Below are positions 1 to 6,953 of a DNA stretch of 10,080 nucleotides, one piece after another. The position numbers and the translations under genes were made by a program. The notes under the pieces were generated by a model. That model was not told the DNA's origin. It worked only from the letters and a program-made list of their open reading frames with translations, and searched no databases. The stretch's first letter is position 1; each line of letters opens with the position of its first letter. The DNA comes from Hyphomicrobiaceae bacterium. Its GTDB lineage: Bacteria; Pseudomonadota; Alphaproteobacteria; Rhizobiales; HXMU1428-3. The stretch spans positions 1-10,080 of the forward strand of contig JANQQH010000500.1 in NCBI GenBank assembly GCA_028285025.1, written 5' to 3'.

Positions 1-1149
1 ATGGACAGATGCTTAAGCTGTTTTTCTTGTATGACCACCTGCCCTTCAGGGGTTGATTATATGCACTTGTCCGACTTAGCACGCATCGAAATTGAAAAAC
101 GTGGGTCTCGTTCTGTTAAAGACAAGTTCATGCGCTCAGCTTTGAGCCATATTTTGCCCTTTCCAAAGCGCTTTCGCCTTGCTTTATGGTTTGGCAAAGT
201 GGCACGTATTTTTGCCCCTCTTTTGGAAAAAATAGGCCAGCGCGAAATGGCGGCCATGCTTGCCCTCTTACCAAAAACACCCAAACATTCACCTGAATTT
301 ACAGGTGCAGGCGTTGCCCGGCCAAAAGGGCAACAATATAAACGGGTCGCCTTAATGACTGGGTGTGTGCAACAAGTGGTGCGCCCCTCAATCAATGATG
401 CCAGCATCCGTTTAATGGCACGCCAAGGCATTGAAGTAATTGTGCCTGAAGATCAAGGGTGTTGCGGAGCCCTTGACTTGCATATGGGCGCACTTGACCG
501 GGCTTGTTCTCATGCAAGCCGTAACATTAAAGCCATCGCCGCTATCGAAGAAGACACTCCGCTTGACGGCATTATCATCAATGCCTCTGGTTGCGGCACA
601 ACAGTGAAAGACTATGCCCATTTAATCAGCACAAACAAAAAGCTGTCATCTAAATTGTCACTTAATGAACAAGCCAATAAACTATCGAGCAAAGTTTTTG
701 ATATCAGTGAATTTCTGATCGACTATAATTTTGGCACAGCGCAATTATGGAGTGATCTAAAAGTTGCCGTTCACATCCCCTGTTCAATGATGCATGGGCA
801 AAAAATAACCTACCAACCCCAACAATTATTACGCAATGCAGGCTTTACGGTTTTACAGCTCAATGAAGCCCATATTTGTTGCGGCTCAGCTGGTGTTTAC
901 AATGTCCTTCAACCTCAGATCGCCTCTTCGCTTGGCCAAAGAAAAGCTGAGCATATAGCTCATGTCAAACCAGACCTTGTCGCCACTGCCAATCTTGGCT
1001 GCCTAACCCAGATAAATCACCATTCACAAACCCCCGTTGTTCATTTTATTGAATTGTTGGACTGGGCCTATGGCGGCCCCTGCCCAGAAGGCTTAGAGCA
1101 TTTAAAAGAACGGGTTGATCAGTTAGAAAACAATCCAACCAGAGTGTAA
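1..1149 (+). CDS. glcF: Glycolate oxidase iron-sulfur subunit GlcF, 5'-truncated by window edge
   Basis: Fe-S subunit of glycolate oxidase (GlcDEF), which oxidises glycolate to glyoxylate and passes electrons to the membrane quinone pool. The visible 382 residues begin inside the second ferredoxin-like 4Fe-4S motif: Cys4, 7, 10 and 14 in CLSCFSCMTTCPSG. They continue with two CCG-type cysteine-rich domains: GCCGALD at 153-159 (Cys154/155) with ASGCG near 195-199, then Pro-Cys261, CCGSAG at 293-298 and Cys334. Compared with the roughly 407-residue E. coli GlcF, about 70 N-terminal residues, including the first 4Fe-4S cluster, are missing. The codon at base 1 is therefore most likely an internal Met, not the true start. 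The CMTTCPSGVDYMHL wording resembles rhizobial GlcF from memory. glcD and glcE are expected upstream, outside the window. A lactate-utilisation LutA-like protein is the main alternative, but the tandem ferredoxin plus CCG architecture favours GlcF. Confidence 0.92.
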   Translation: MDRCLSCFSCMTTCPSGVDYMHLSDLARIEIEKRGSRSVKDKFMRSALSHILPFPKRFRLALWFGKVARIFAPLLEKIGQREMAAMLALLPKTPKHSPEFTGAGVARPKGQQYKRVALMTGCVQQVVRPSINDASIRLMARQGIEVIVPEDQGCCGALDLHMGALDRACSHASRNIKAIAAIEEDTPLDGIIINASGCGTTVKDYAHLISTNKKLSSKLSLNEQANKLSSKVFDISEFLIDYNFGTAQLWSDLKVAVHIPCSMMHGQKITYQPQQLLRNAGFTVLQLNEAHICCGSAGVYNVLQPQIASSLGQRKAEHIAHVKPDLVATANLGCLTQINHHSQTPVVHFIELLDWAYGGPCPEGLEHLKERVDQLENNPTRV

Positions 1150-1465
1150 CCAGGACCTAGGTCATTCCATAGAGTCAATCAGAATGATTAAGCTCTACAA
1201 AAAAACCTAAATCAGGCTTTGGCATGTTTGCAATCTGAGTGATTTCCGCCAAACAGGCTCATTTTTTACAACTTTTGTGCTTTTTAAAAGCAAATGGAAA
1301 CAAGTTGTTAGTTTTTTTATGTCACATTTTAAGTTTGAGGGGGCTTGGGGGAGCTGTTAGATAAAACAACCTTCCTTTTAAGTCATTGTTTATATTTTCT
1401 TTTTTAAGGAGTGCCGTTCTTTAAGAAAGAAAAATTGATTTGGTAAGAATTCGGAGAAAAAACCT
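1150..1465. other. Intergenic region glcF-cheZ
   Basis: No coding region is supported in these 316 bases. The first part holds the 10-base palindrome GACCTAGGTC (about 1154-1163). Next comes an inverted repeat TTTGGC/GCCAAA (1218-1223 and 1248-1253) followed by a T6 run at 1262-1267, and then a second nested repeat listed separately as a terminator. Two G5 runs lie at about 1339-1354. A weak promoter-like pair, TTGAGG (1335-1340) and TAGATA (1358-1363) with 17-base spacing, could serve cheZ, but it matches consensus poorly. A small A/T hairpin TTCTTT-AAG-AAAGAA (1417-1431) precedes the cheZ ribosome-binding site. A GANTC (CcrM-type) site is present at 1172-1176. Confidence 0.6.
1268..1318 (+). 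terminator. Candidate rho-independent terminator after glcF
   Basis: Nested inverted repeat: outer arms ACAACTT (1268-1274) and AAGTTGT (1302-1308), and inner arms TGCTTTT/AAAAGCA (1278-1292). It is followed three bases later by a T7 run (1312-1318). The order stem then U-tract on the + strand fits an intrinsic terminator for the glcF transcript. The stems are AT-rich and it lies about 120 bases past the stop, so strength is uncertain. An alternative terminator-like repeat with a T6 run sits just upstream at 1218-1267. Confidence 0.4.
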
Positions 1466-2200
1466 ATGAGTCCAGCATTCAAAATAGAACGGTTCGTGGA
1501 CCCAAAGGAAATTCAATCATTTGCTGAAGACACAAGTGAAAAACGCCATCAAGAGATTTTAGCCCGTTTTGATAAGTTAGATGAAAAAATAGGTTCAGCC
1601 CCTATCTCAGAAAACCAAACTCATGAAGAACTGGATGAAAATTTAAAAAGAAAAGTTGATGAAAAGCAAACCGAATTAACACGGCTAAAAGATGAAATGA
1701 GAGCCATTTATGCCGCCATCGACGACACAAAACGCCAAATTCTAACCATTAAAGAAAGCGGTTCTGAGGGCCAGGAAATGGCGCGAGCTGCCGAAGAACT
1801 AAGTGCAATTGTAAAAGGCACTGAAGAAGCAACCAATGGCATCCTCCAATCAGCTGAAATGATAGAAACAAATTCAGCAAATTTAATAGCCGCTCTAAAC
1901 GATGAATCCCAACAAGCTTTGGCTTGTGAAATTCAAGAAAGTGTTGTTGGCATTTTTGAATCATGTAATTTCCAAGATCTTACCGGGCAACGTATCACAA
2001 AAGTGGTCAAAACATTCTGTTTTATTGAGCAGCGGATTTTAAATATGATGGAAATTTGGGGCGGTGCTGAAGGGTTTATGCATGTCACCGCTGAAGAACT
2101 AGAGGCCCGCAAAGGTGATAAAGGACTATTAAACGGACCAGCCCTAAACGATGACTCAAATGTAGCCAGCCAAGACGACATTGATGCCTTATTTGACTAG
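1466..2200 (+). CDS. cheZ: CheZ-family protein phosphatase (CheY-P phosphatase)
   Basis: Predicted cytoplasmic phosphatase that stimulates dephosphorylation of CheY-P, ending the chemotaxis signal to the flagellar motor. The 244 residues are almost entirely helical and charged. Residues 20-95 look like a long coiled coil, and 105-195 match the CheZ four-helix-bundle hairpin. The catalytic motif FQDLTGQ is at 169-175. Asp171 and Gln175 align with E. coli CheZ Asp143 and Gln147, the CheY-binding and water-positioning residues. The C-terminus keeps the linker LLNGP (221-225) and ends in SQDDIDALFD (235-244), equivalent to the CheY-docking tail VASQDQVDDLLDSLGF of E. coli. GGAG at 1453-1456 lies nine bases before the ATG. 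No other che or fla gene is visible, so it appears as an orphan with its own promoter. The family is clear. The partner CheY and whether motility is the real target are inferred. Confidence 0.85.
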   Translation: MSPAFKIERFVDPKEIQSFAEDTSEKRHQEILARFDKLDEKIGSAPISENQTHEELDENLKRKVDEKQTELTRLKDEMRAIYAAIDDTKRQILTIKESGSEGQEMARAAEELSAIVKGTEEATNGILQSAEMIETNSANLIAALNDESQQALACEIQESVVGIFESCNFQDLTGQRITKVVKTFCFIEQRILNMMEIWGGAEGFMHVTAEELEARKGDKGLLNGPALNDDSNVASQDDIDALFD

Positions 2201-2218
2201 GTCATGTAGGCAAATTCC

Positions 2219-2350
2219 ATGATTAAAGAATTTGCAGAGGTTCAGAGCAAAATTGCTTTAGATATTCGCAAGGATATCGGGCATATTTCAAGACTATCTG
2301 ATGAAAATAGCCAAAATAATTTAGTCATGGAATTTGTTAACAGAACCTAG
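2219..2350 (+). CDS. Possible small protein downstream of cheZ (43 aa)
   Basis: ATG-initiated ORF encoding 43 residues (begins MIKEFAEV, ends EFVNRT), 18 bases after the cheZ stop on the same strand. AGG at 2208-2210 sits eight bases before the ATG, a modest ribosome-binding site. The peptide is charged and could form one amphipathic helix (residues 1-26). I recognise no family. The spacing would suit translational coupling to cheZ, but an ORF this short can arise by chance, and no conservation evidence is available here. Confidence 0.25.
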   Translation: MIKEFAEVQSKIALDIRKDIGHISRLSDENSQNNLVMEFVNRT

Positions 2351-2352
2351 GA

Positions 2353-2377
2353 CGTAGAAGACTAAAACTACGGTTTT
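2353..2377. terminator. Weak hairpin between converging cheZ and membrane-protein genes
   Basis: CGTAG (2353-2357) and CTACG (2368-2372) can form a 5-bp stem with a 10-base loop, followed on + by GTTTTG. It sits between the end of the cheZ unit and the end of the minus-strand gene at 2390, where a bidirectional terminator would be expected. The stem is short and the T-tract is poor, so support is weak. Confidence 0.25.
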
Positions 2378-2389
2378 GCAATTCAAAAG

Positions 2390-2704
2390 TCAGTTAATAA
2401 AAATTTCGATTTTTTTACGATGACGGCCAATCCAATAAATCCAGCTACCAATAAGACCAAAAGCTAACCAAGCAGGTAACAACAAACAAAACTGAAAAAC
2501 AGTATCCCAAACAGCTGGATGCACCATTGAGCTAACAACATTTTCTATAAACTTAAAGCTTTTTTCATGCAAGTTAACCCAATGCCCGCCTAAAGAAGTA
2601 ACAGTCACAGAGCCATTATTAGCCATAGTTTTTGTTGCATCATAAACAAAGGCCATAAAACCTAAAATCAAGATCCATAAGCCGAGGATTCTAATAACGA
2701 ACAT
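2390..2704 (-). CDS. Small conserved-looking inner-membrane protein, function unknown
   Basis: A 104-residue protein with two hydrophobic segments: about 3-22 (begins MFVIRILGLWILILGFMAFV) and about 72-92 (FCLLLPAWLAFGLIGSWIYW), followed by a basic tail RHRKK. The segment between them (TSLGGHWVNLHEKSF, then HPAVWD) would lie outside the membrane, and the basic C-terminus is predicted cytoplasmic. The arrangement resembles a small hypothetical membrane protein often annotated in Alphaproteobacteria (short N-terminal helix, 'TSLGxxW...LHPxSL' loop, second helix, basic tail). I recall this pattern but cannot verify it here. No function is known to me. Upstream sequence shows only a poor ribosome-binding site (AAAAGAA). 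It is monocistronic and faces cheZ convergently. Confidence 0.65.
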   Translation of the reverse strand: MFVIRILGLWILILGFMAFVYDATKTMANNGSVTVTSLGGHWVNLHEKSFKFIENVVSSMVHPAVWDTVFQFCLLLPAWLAFGLIGSWIYWIGRHRKKIEIFIN

Positions 2705-3076
2705 AGTAATTATTCTTTTAAATGGAGTCGCAAATCTAAAATAAGAAAAACATTACAACCCATTATTTCTGAGTCTCTTTGATCTGTCCATATACTATAA
2801 CTTTAAATTTGCTATCAAAGTAAATGGCCAAACTTAAGAAAACGATCCTTGTAAATTTTATCCTCACAAAAACGACTATAAATGGTTGTTTTTTACCTCT
2901 TTTTCCCAAGGAAAGTCTTGTGTCTTTAAACAAGTAAGATATAGTTCCGGTTCGCTTAAAATCAAAAAATAAGGACATTTATTAAAAGACGTACCCAAAC
3001 GGTCGAAGGCGCACCCTTTTTTAAAGCGAACACTTTACTTCGACCCCTCTTAAGCTTTTGCTTGAGGATAATTTTA
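2705..3076. other. AT-rich intergenic region before tRNA-Ser
   Basis: No gene is well supported. A 71-codon minus-strand reading frame (2763-2978) exists, but its composition and lack of ribosome-binding site argue against it. An A/T-rich hairpin, AAAAACGAC (2868-2876) against GTTGTTTTT (2885-2893), has A- and T-tracts on opposite sides and could terminate in either direction. The right end contains a tRNA-Ser-like remnant (separate entry). An 8-bp hairpin TCTTAAGC-TTTT-GCTTGAGG follows at 3048-3067, directly before the tRNA. A clear tRNA promoter was not found: the GATAAT at 3067-3072 lies too close to the mature 5' end to serve as its -10 box. Confidence 0.55.
2986..3050 (+). pseudogene. 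Degenerate partial tRNA-Ser-like copy
   Basis: GGTCGAAGGCGCAC at 3001-3014 is identical to the D-arm/anticodon-stem segment of the intact tRNA-Ser (3093-3106). The preceding 15 bases align ungapped with 8 matches to the tRNA 5' part (3078-3092). Further on, TTCGA (3039-3043) plus CCCTCT echoes the T-loop and acceptor side (TTCGAATCCCTCT), but about 13 bases closer to the D-arm than in the real gene. No anticodon stem or 7-bp acceptor stem can be formed, so it would not be functional. A relic of a tandem duplication or of an integration event would explain it. The 14-base identity is firm. The pairing of the 3' part is suggestive only. Confidence 0.4.
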
Positions 3077-3166
3077 GGAGAGGTGGCCGAGTGGTCGAAG
3101 GCGCACGCCTGGAACGCGTGTAGGCGGGTAACCGTCTCGAGGGTTCGAATCCCTCTCTCTCCGCCA
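3077..3166 (+). tRNA. tRNA-Ser(GGA)
   Basis: Complete class II tRNA of 90 bases including encoded CCA. Acceptor arms GGAGAGG (3077-3083) and TCTCTCC are followed by discriminator G and CCA. The anticodon stem CACGC/GCGTG (3104-3108, 3116-3120) encloses loop CTGGAAC with anticodon GGA at 3111-3113, reading UCC/UCU serine codons. A long variable arm (about 3121-3135) and a T-arm GAGGG-TTCGAAT-CCCTC complete the serine-type fold. An antisense reading frame across it is a known kind of false ORF. Confidence 0.97.
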
Positions 3167-3216
3167 GTTCTTTGATCTCACCGCTATTCCTCGCTTCGCT
3201 CGGGCCTACGATGGCG

Positions 3217-3249
3217 CGGCCCAACGGGCCGGGTGTCCATTCGGACACC
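3217..3249. other. Two abutting perfect GC-rich hairpins downstream of tRNA-Ser
   Basis: CGGCCC-AAC-GGGCCG (3217-3231) is immediately followed, with no spacer, by GGTGTCC-ATTC-GGACACC (3232-3249). These are perfect 6-bp and 7-bp stems that could stack coaxially in RNA. They sit in a GC-rich island (about 3181-3250) that contrasts with AT-rich flanks. There is no T-tract on either side, so a simple intrinsic terminator is not indicated. They could be a 3'-end processing or rho-linked structure for the tRNA-Ser transcript, or a copy of a dispersed palindromic repeat. Confidence 0.6.
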
Positions 3250-3490
3250 TGATTAAAGTGCCAAGTTTCTCTCTAGGTCCGCCATCTAATACACTTGTTC
3301 ATATAGAGCGGTTCTGATGTCACATAACGATAAGCTTTGGCTTTGACCTTGCCGATAGTGAACCTTATAAGCTGCATTGCAGATAACACCTTTGAGCGAA
3401 TGAACCGTTACCCACCCTGTTATCCCAAAAGTGTGACGGAATAACAAAAATCTATGATACGCTATGCGCAAAGCCTCATTAATTTATGAA
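3250..3490. other. Intergenic segment between the two tRNA genes
   Basis: No convincing gene. TTTCTCTCTAGGTCCGCCA at 3266-3284 resembles the 3' end of tRNA-Ser (CCTCTCTCTCCGCCA) with a three-base insertion, a possible but weak relic of an attachment site or tRNA copy. A 61-codon minus-strand frame (3286-3471) opens only from TTG. It has no ribosome-binding site and resembles no family I recognise. It may be a decayed gene fragment or chance. Confidence 0.4.
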
Positions 3491-3512
3491 ACAAAAACAG
3501 CTCATTAAGAGC
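3491..3512 (-). terminator. Candidate terminator after tRNA-Phe
   Basis: On the minus strand GCTC-TTAAT-GAGC is followed by TGTTTTTGT, about 30 bases past the tRNA-Phe 3' end. The 4-bp stem is short, but position, orientation and the T-tract fit an intrinsic terminator for a monocistronic tRNA. Confidence 0.35.
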
Positions 3513-3540
3513 AAATATATTCAGCTATGAGGAGGGGTGA

Positions 3541-3616
<76 letters not shown>

Positions 3617-3757
3617 AAAAAAAGAAAAGTGAATGATCCAAACAGATAAAATCACTTAAAAGAGACAGGCTTTATAAAACCAATTTCAGGCTCTGTCCAG
3701 TCAAGAAACCTCATTTAACAAAGAAAAAAAGCATTCTTCCAAACCCGACATGATCCC

Positions 3758-4747
3758 TTATACAAAGTCTTTTAAATCAAATTCATAGCGCTTGGTGCAA
3801 AACTCACAAGTAACAGAAATTTTCCCCCCCTGATCAATCATATCTTCTCTATCAGAAGGTGAGAATTTAGCTAACATGGCGCGCACGCGCTCTTGCGAAC
3901 AAGAACAATTTGCATCCAAATTGAGCGGCTCAAACACCCGCACCCCTTCTTCATGATAAAGACGAAATAACAACCGCTCAGGCGCCAATTGCGGGTCCAA
4001 CAATTCATGCGGCTCAACACTGCTCCCCAAGATTTTAGCCCGGTTCCAATTCTCATCTTCCAGGCCATTCTCATCAAGCTCGACCTGTTCACCGCCCAGC
4101 CCCCCTTTAGCGGTCAAATGCTGCACCATTAAACCGCCTGCGCGCCAATGCCAGCCTGTACCATCATCTTGCTCAGAACTAAAATGCTTGGCCACATGCA
4201 AACGCACCAAACTGGGAATTTGTTCAGACTGGGCAAAATAAGCCTCAGCCACTTCCCCCAAAGTGTTTTGATTCAAAGCCACAATCCCCTGATATCGCTC
4301 CGTATCAGGTCCTTGATCAATTGTTAAAGCCAAAACCCCTTGGCCCAACCATGTCTGTAAATCAAACGGCTCCCCCTCAATGTCACTCACTTTTGCTTTA
4401 TCAAAACTGGCATAAGCACGCAGTGAAGAAGGCGTAGAAAAATCAACAACCAACATCGAGATCGGCCCATCTGTTTTGGTTTGCAAAATAAGCTTGCCGT
4501 CAAATTTTAGCAAAGAGCCGATCATAGCCGCCAAAGCAATAGCCTCACCAAGAAAATTGGCCACCCCATCAGGATAATCATGGGCCGATAAAATCTGATC
4601 CACCACGCCGCCAAGGCGCAGCAAACGGCCACGCGCGCCTGCCTTTTCAGCTTGAAACGGAACAACCACATCATCTTTCACATCAGCATCTAAAAAAACT
4701 GACACATCCTGGGAAGGACCCTGGCCAGGACCTTGCTCATCACCCAT
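3758..4747 (-). CDS. hslO: Hsp33 redox-regulated holdase chaperone
   Basis: Cytosolic holdase activated by oxidative stress: zinc-bound cysteines form disulfides, the C-terminal domain unfolds, and the protein binds unfolding clients. The 329 residues fit the family, with a rhizobial-type N-terminal extension rich in Gly/Asp (1-28). The core substrate-binding domain covers about 28-210. The C-terminal redox switch has Cys281-x-Cys283 in NCSCSQ and Cys314-x-x-Cys317 in TCEFC, the complete four-cysteine zinc motif. AGGA lies about nine bases before the ATG on the minus strand. It is the third gene of argD-argF-hslO, 69 bases after argF with no terminator between them, so it is probably co-transcribed. 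Why a stress chaperone travels with arginine genes is unclear, although I recall this order from other rhizobia. Confidence 0.95.
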   Translation of the reverse strand: MGDEQGPGQGPSQDVSVFLDADVKDDVVVPFQAEKAGARGRLLRLGGVVDQILSAHDYPDGVANFLGEAIALAAMIGSLLKFDGKLILQTKTDGPISMLVVDFSTPSSLRAYASFDKAKVSDIEGEPFDLQTWLGQGVLALTIDQGPDTERYQGIVALNQNTLGEVAEAYFAQSEQIPSLVRLHVAKHFSSEQDDGTGWHWRAGGLMVQHLTAKGGLGGEQVELDENGLEDENWNRAKILGSSVEPHELLDPQLAPERLLFRLYHEEGVRVFEPLNLDANCSCSQERVRAMLAKFSPSDREDMIDQGGKISVTCEFCTKRYEFDLKDFV

Positions 4748-4816
4748 AATCTTAGTCCTAAATTTGAAACGTCCACATCAAGCTTTTTGACTTACCCTGC
4801 CGAACATTACCGATCA

Positions 4817-5737
4817 TTAAATCGCGCCCAGCGTCCAAGCAATAATCGCTTTTTGCACATGCAACCGGTTCTCAGCCTCATCAAACACCACAGATTGCGG
4901 CCCATCAAGCACCTCAGCCGAAACTTCCCGTCCGCGATAAGCTGGCAAACAATGCATAAATAAAGCATCATCTTGCGCCAAAGCCATCAACTCACTTGTC
5001 ACCTGATAAGCCGAGAAAACCTCCATGCGTTTGTCTGCGTCCTCATCACCCATAGACACCCAGGTATCCGTCATCACCAGATGCGCACCTTCAAACGCTT
5101 GGCTCAAATCGGTAATCACCCGCACCTGGTCAGGGTTAACCGCAATCGCCTCAGACATATCTTGGTTCGGGCCAAACTCTGAGGGGCAAGCGATAAAAAG
5201 CTCAAACTCTAATTTATGCGCCGCATGCACCAAAGACAAAGCCACATTATTACAATCGCCAATCCAGGCAACCTTTTTGTCCTTTATAGAACCGCGTTTT
5301 TCCATAAAGGTCATAATGTCAGCCAAAATCTGGCACGGGTGCGAGCGATCCGTCAGACCATTAATCACCGGCACATCAGCAAAAGCCGCCAAATCAAGCA
5401 AATTTTGATGTGCGCTGGTGCGCAACATCATCACGTCAACATAACGTGACATCACCCGCGCCGTGTCAGCAATCGACTCCCCGCGCCCAAGCTGCAAATC
5501 ATTCGAACTCAAAGTAATACAAGAACCGCCAAGATCACGCATACCCACATCAAACGACACCCGTGTGCGCGTTGAAGGCTTCTCAAAAATCGTGGCCAGC
5601 ACCCGCCCCTCACAAAGCTTTTTGGCCTTGTGGCGCTTTCTTTTAAACTGCGCCTTAATCTTTAAAGCACGATCTAATATATGCCGGATCTCATCTGGCG
5701 TTAGAAGATCAAGATCAATAAAATGCCTAAGTGCCAT
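4817..5737 (-). CDS. argF: Ornithine carbamoyltransferase (anabolic)
   Basis: Condenses ornithine and carbamoyl phosphate to citrulline in arginine synthesis; soluble and typically trimeric. Motifs, counting from MALRHF: carbamoyl-phosphate loop STRTR at 55-59, HPCQ at 133-136, the ornithine-binding DTWVSMGDE segment around 224-232, and catalytic HCLP at 262-265. All are intact, and 306 residues is the usual length. I chose the ATG at 5737 because the ribosome-binding site AAGGA (5748-5752) is ten bases from it. An in-frame ATG at 5746 (MRPMAL) would leave only one base of spacing. The gene starts 19 bases after the argD stop, so it is in the same operon. The SMG motif and linkage to argD separate it from aspartate carbamoyltransferase. 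Confidence 0.96.
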   Translation of the reverse strand: MALRHFIDLDLLTPDEIRHILDRALKIKAQFKRKRHKAKKLCEGRVLATIFEKPSTRTRVSFDVGMRDLGGSCITLSSNDLQLGRGESIADTARVMSRYVDVMMLRTSAHQNLLDLAAFADVPVINGLTDRSHPCQILADIMTFMEKRGSIKDKKVAWIGDCNNVALSLVHAAHKLEFELFIACPSEFGPNQDMSEAIAVNPDQVRVITDLSQAFEGAHLVMTDTWVSMGDEDADKRMEVFSAYQVTSELMALAQDDALFMHCLPAYRGREVSAEVLDGPQSVVFDEAENRLHVQKAIIAWTLGAI

Positions 5738-5756
5738 TGGTCTCATATCCTTGGCG

Positions 5757-6950
5757 TTAAATTTGCAACTCTTCTTGCCGGGCTACAAGGCGCTTTGCAG
5801 CGCGCTCCAGGCTGGCGATGGCCTCATCAAAATCATCAGCGGTGGCAATAAGTGGCGGCAACAAGCGAACAACATCGCCGCCCGCTGGAACGACAAGTAA
5901 TTTTTCCTCAAAACAAGCGCCAACCATATCAGCCGGTGGCACTTTCATTTTTATACCCAATAACAAACCTTGGCCGCGCACCAGCTCAAACACACTGGGA
6001 AATTCGTCAATAACACCAGCAAGCTTTTGCTTGAACACCAGCCCCTTTTCTTGCACCTGTTCAAGAAACCCAGGCTCTAACACAACATCCAACACGGCAT
6101 TAGCCGCCGCCATCGCCAAAGGGTTACCCCCAAAAGTCGACCCATGCGTGCCTGCCACCATGGGCGCGGCCATCTTATCTGTTGCCAAACAAGCCCCTAT
6201 TGGAAAGCCCCCCCCAAGCCCCTTGGCAGAGGTCAAAATATCAGGCGTAACCCCCACACCTTGATAAGCATAAAAATACCCGGTTCGCCCAACCCCTGTC
6301 TGCACCTCATCAAAAATCAGCACCAGATCATCTTTATCAGCCAAATCTCTCAAGGCGAGCAAGAAAGTCGGCTCAATTGGGTTCACCCCGCCCTCACCTT
6401 GGATCGGCTCAATCATAAAACCGGCTGTCTCAGGCCCAATGCAATTTTTAAGCGCCTCAATATCTCCCACCGGTACCTGATCAAAGCCATCAACTTTAGG
6501 CCCAAACCCTTGCAAATGTTTCTCTTGCCCGCCAGCGGCAATCATTGCCAAAGTCCGACCATGAAACGCACCAGAAAACGTAATAATCCGGAACCGTTCA
6601 GGACATCCTTTATGGGCTTGATAGCGACGTGCCATCTTAACAGCACATTCATTCGCCTCAGCCCCAGAATTGGCAAAAAACACTTTATCTGCAAAACTAT
6701 GCGCACATAGCCGTCGCGCTAATCTTTCCTGGCCCTCGATTTGGTAAAGATTAGACACATGCATCAAGCTAGCAGCTTGGCTTTGAATAGCCTGCACCAA
6801 AATAGGGTGATTATGCCCCAAAGCGTTCACAGCAATACCAGCACCAAAATCCAAATAAATCTCACCCGTATTGGCGCGCAGATGAACACCATCGCCAGCA
6901 ACAAAAGAAATATCGGTCCGCGCATAAGTCGGTAAAATAGCCTTGCTCAT
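5757..6950 (-). CDS. argD: Acetylornithine aminotransferase
   Basis: PLP-dependent class III aminotransferase converting N-acetylglutamate semialdehyde to N-acetylornithine with glutamate as donor; often also active as succinyl-diaminopimelate aminotransferase in lysine synthesis. Counting from MSKAIL, 397 residues: PLP-phosphate loop SGAEAN (95-100), FHGRT (129-133), EPIQGEGG (181-188), DEVQTG (214-219) with the PLP-contacting Asp214, Schiff-base Lys243 in SAKGLGGG, and [10 protein letters not shown] (268-277). The start at 6950 has GGA nine bases upstream. A longer frame opening at 7061 would add a hydrophobic 37-residue N-terminus, but it would span the predicted promoter and the leader hairpin, so it is rejected. 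This is the first gene of the operon with argF and hslO. Confidence 0.96.
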   Translation of the reverse strand: MSKAILPTYARTDISFVAGDGVHLRANTGEIYLDFGAGIAVNALGHNHPILVQAIQSQAASLMHVSNLYQIEGQERLARRLCAHSFADKVFFANSGAEANECAVKMARRYQAHKGCPERFRIITFSGAFHGRTLAMIAAGGQEKHLQGFGPKVDGFDQVPVGDIEALKNCIGPETAGFMIEPIQGEGGVNPIEPTFLLALRDLADKDDLVLIFDEVQTGVGRTGYFYAYQGVGVTPDILTSAKGLGGGFPIGACLATDKMAAPMVAGTHGSTFGGNPLAMAAANAVLDVVLEPGFLEQVQEKGLVFKQKLAGVIDEFPSVFELVRGQGLLLGIKMKVPPADMVGACFEEKLLVVPAGGDVVRLLPPLIATADDFDEAIASLERAAKRLVARQEELQI

Positions 6951-6953
6951 CAG

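Noticed and set aside
1339..1354. Two G5 runs considered as a G-quadruplex
   Set aside because: Only two long G runs are present nearby; four tracts are needed for an intramolecular quadruplex without splitting runs.
1411..1446. Short GTG frame (VPFFKKEKLIW) preceded by AAGGAG upstream of cheZ
   Set aside because: The Shine-Dalgarno overlaps the start too closely and the peptide is only 11 residues.
2763..2978. 71-codon minus-strand ORF in the AT-rich gap
   Set aside because: No ribosome-binding site, odd composition of Lys/Phe/Ile from AT-rich DNA, and a terminator-like A/T hairpin inside it.
3021..3248. 75-codon minus-strand ORF containing [18 protein letters not shown]
   Set aside because: It is the antisense translation of tRNA-Ser and its hairpins; such 'GFEPSRRLP...' peptides are a well-known annotation artefact.
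3286..3471. 61-codon minus-strand ORF, considered as an integrase fragment because of 'FRHTFG'
   Set aside because: TTG start without ribosome-binding site; the surrounding residues do not fit the tyrosine-recombinase box, so no assignment is justified.
3672..3704. tRNA-Phe promoter TTGACT with TTTTAT or TTATAA
   Set aside because: Spacing is 19-21 bases, too long for a confident sigma70 promoter.
5737..5746. argF start at 5746
   Set aside because: Leaves one base between AAGGA and ATG; the in-frame ATG at 5737 has a ten-base spacer and the usual MALRHF beginning. It remains a minor alternative.
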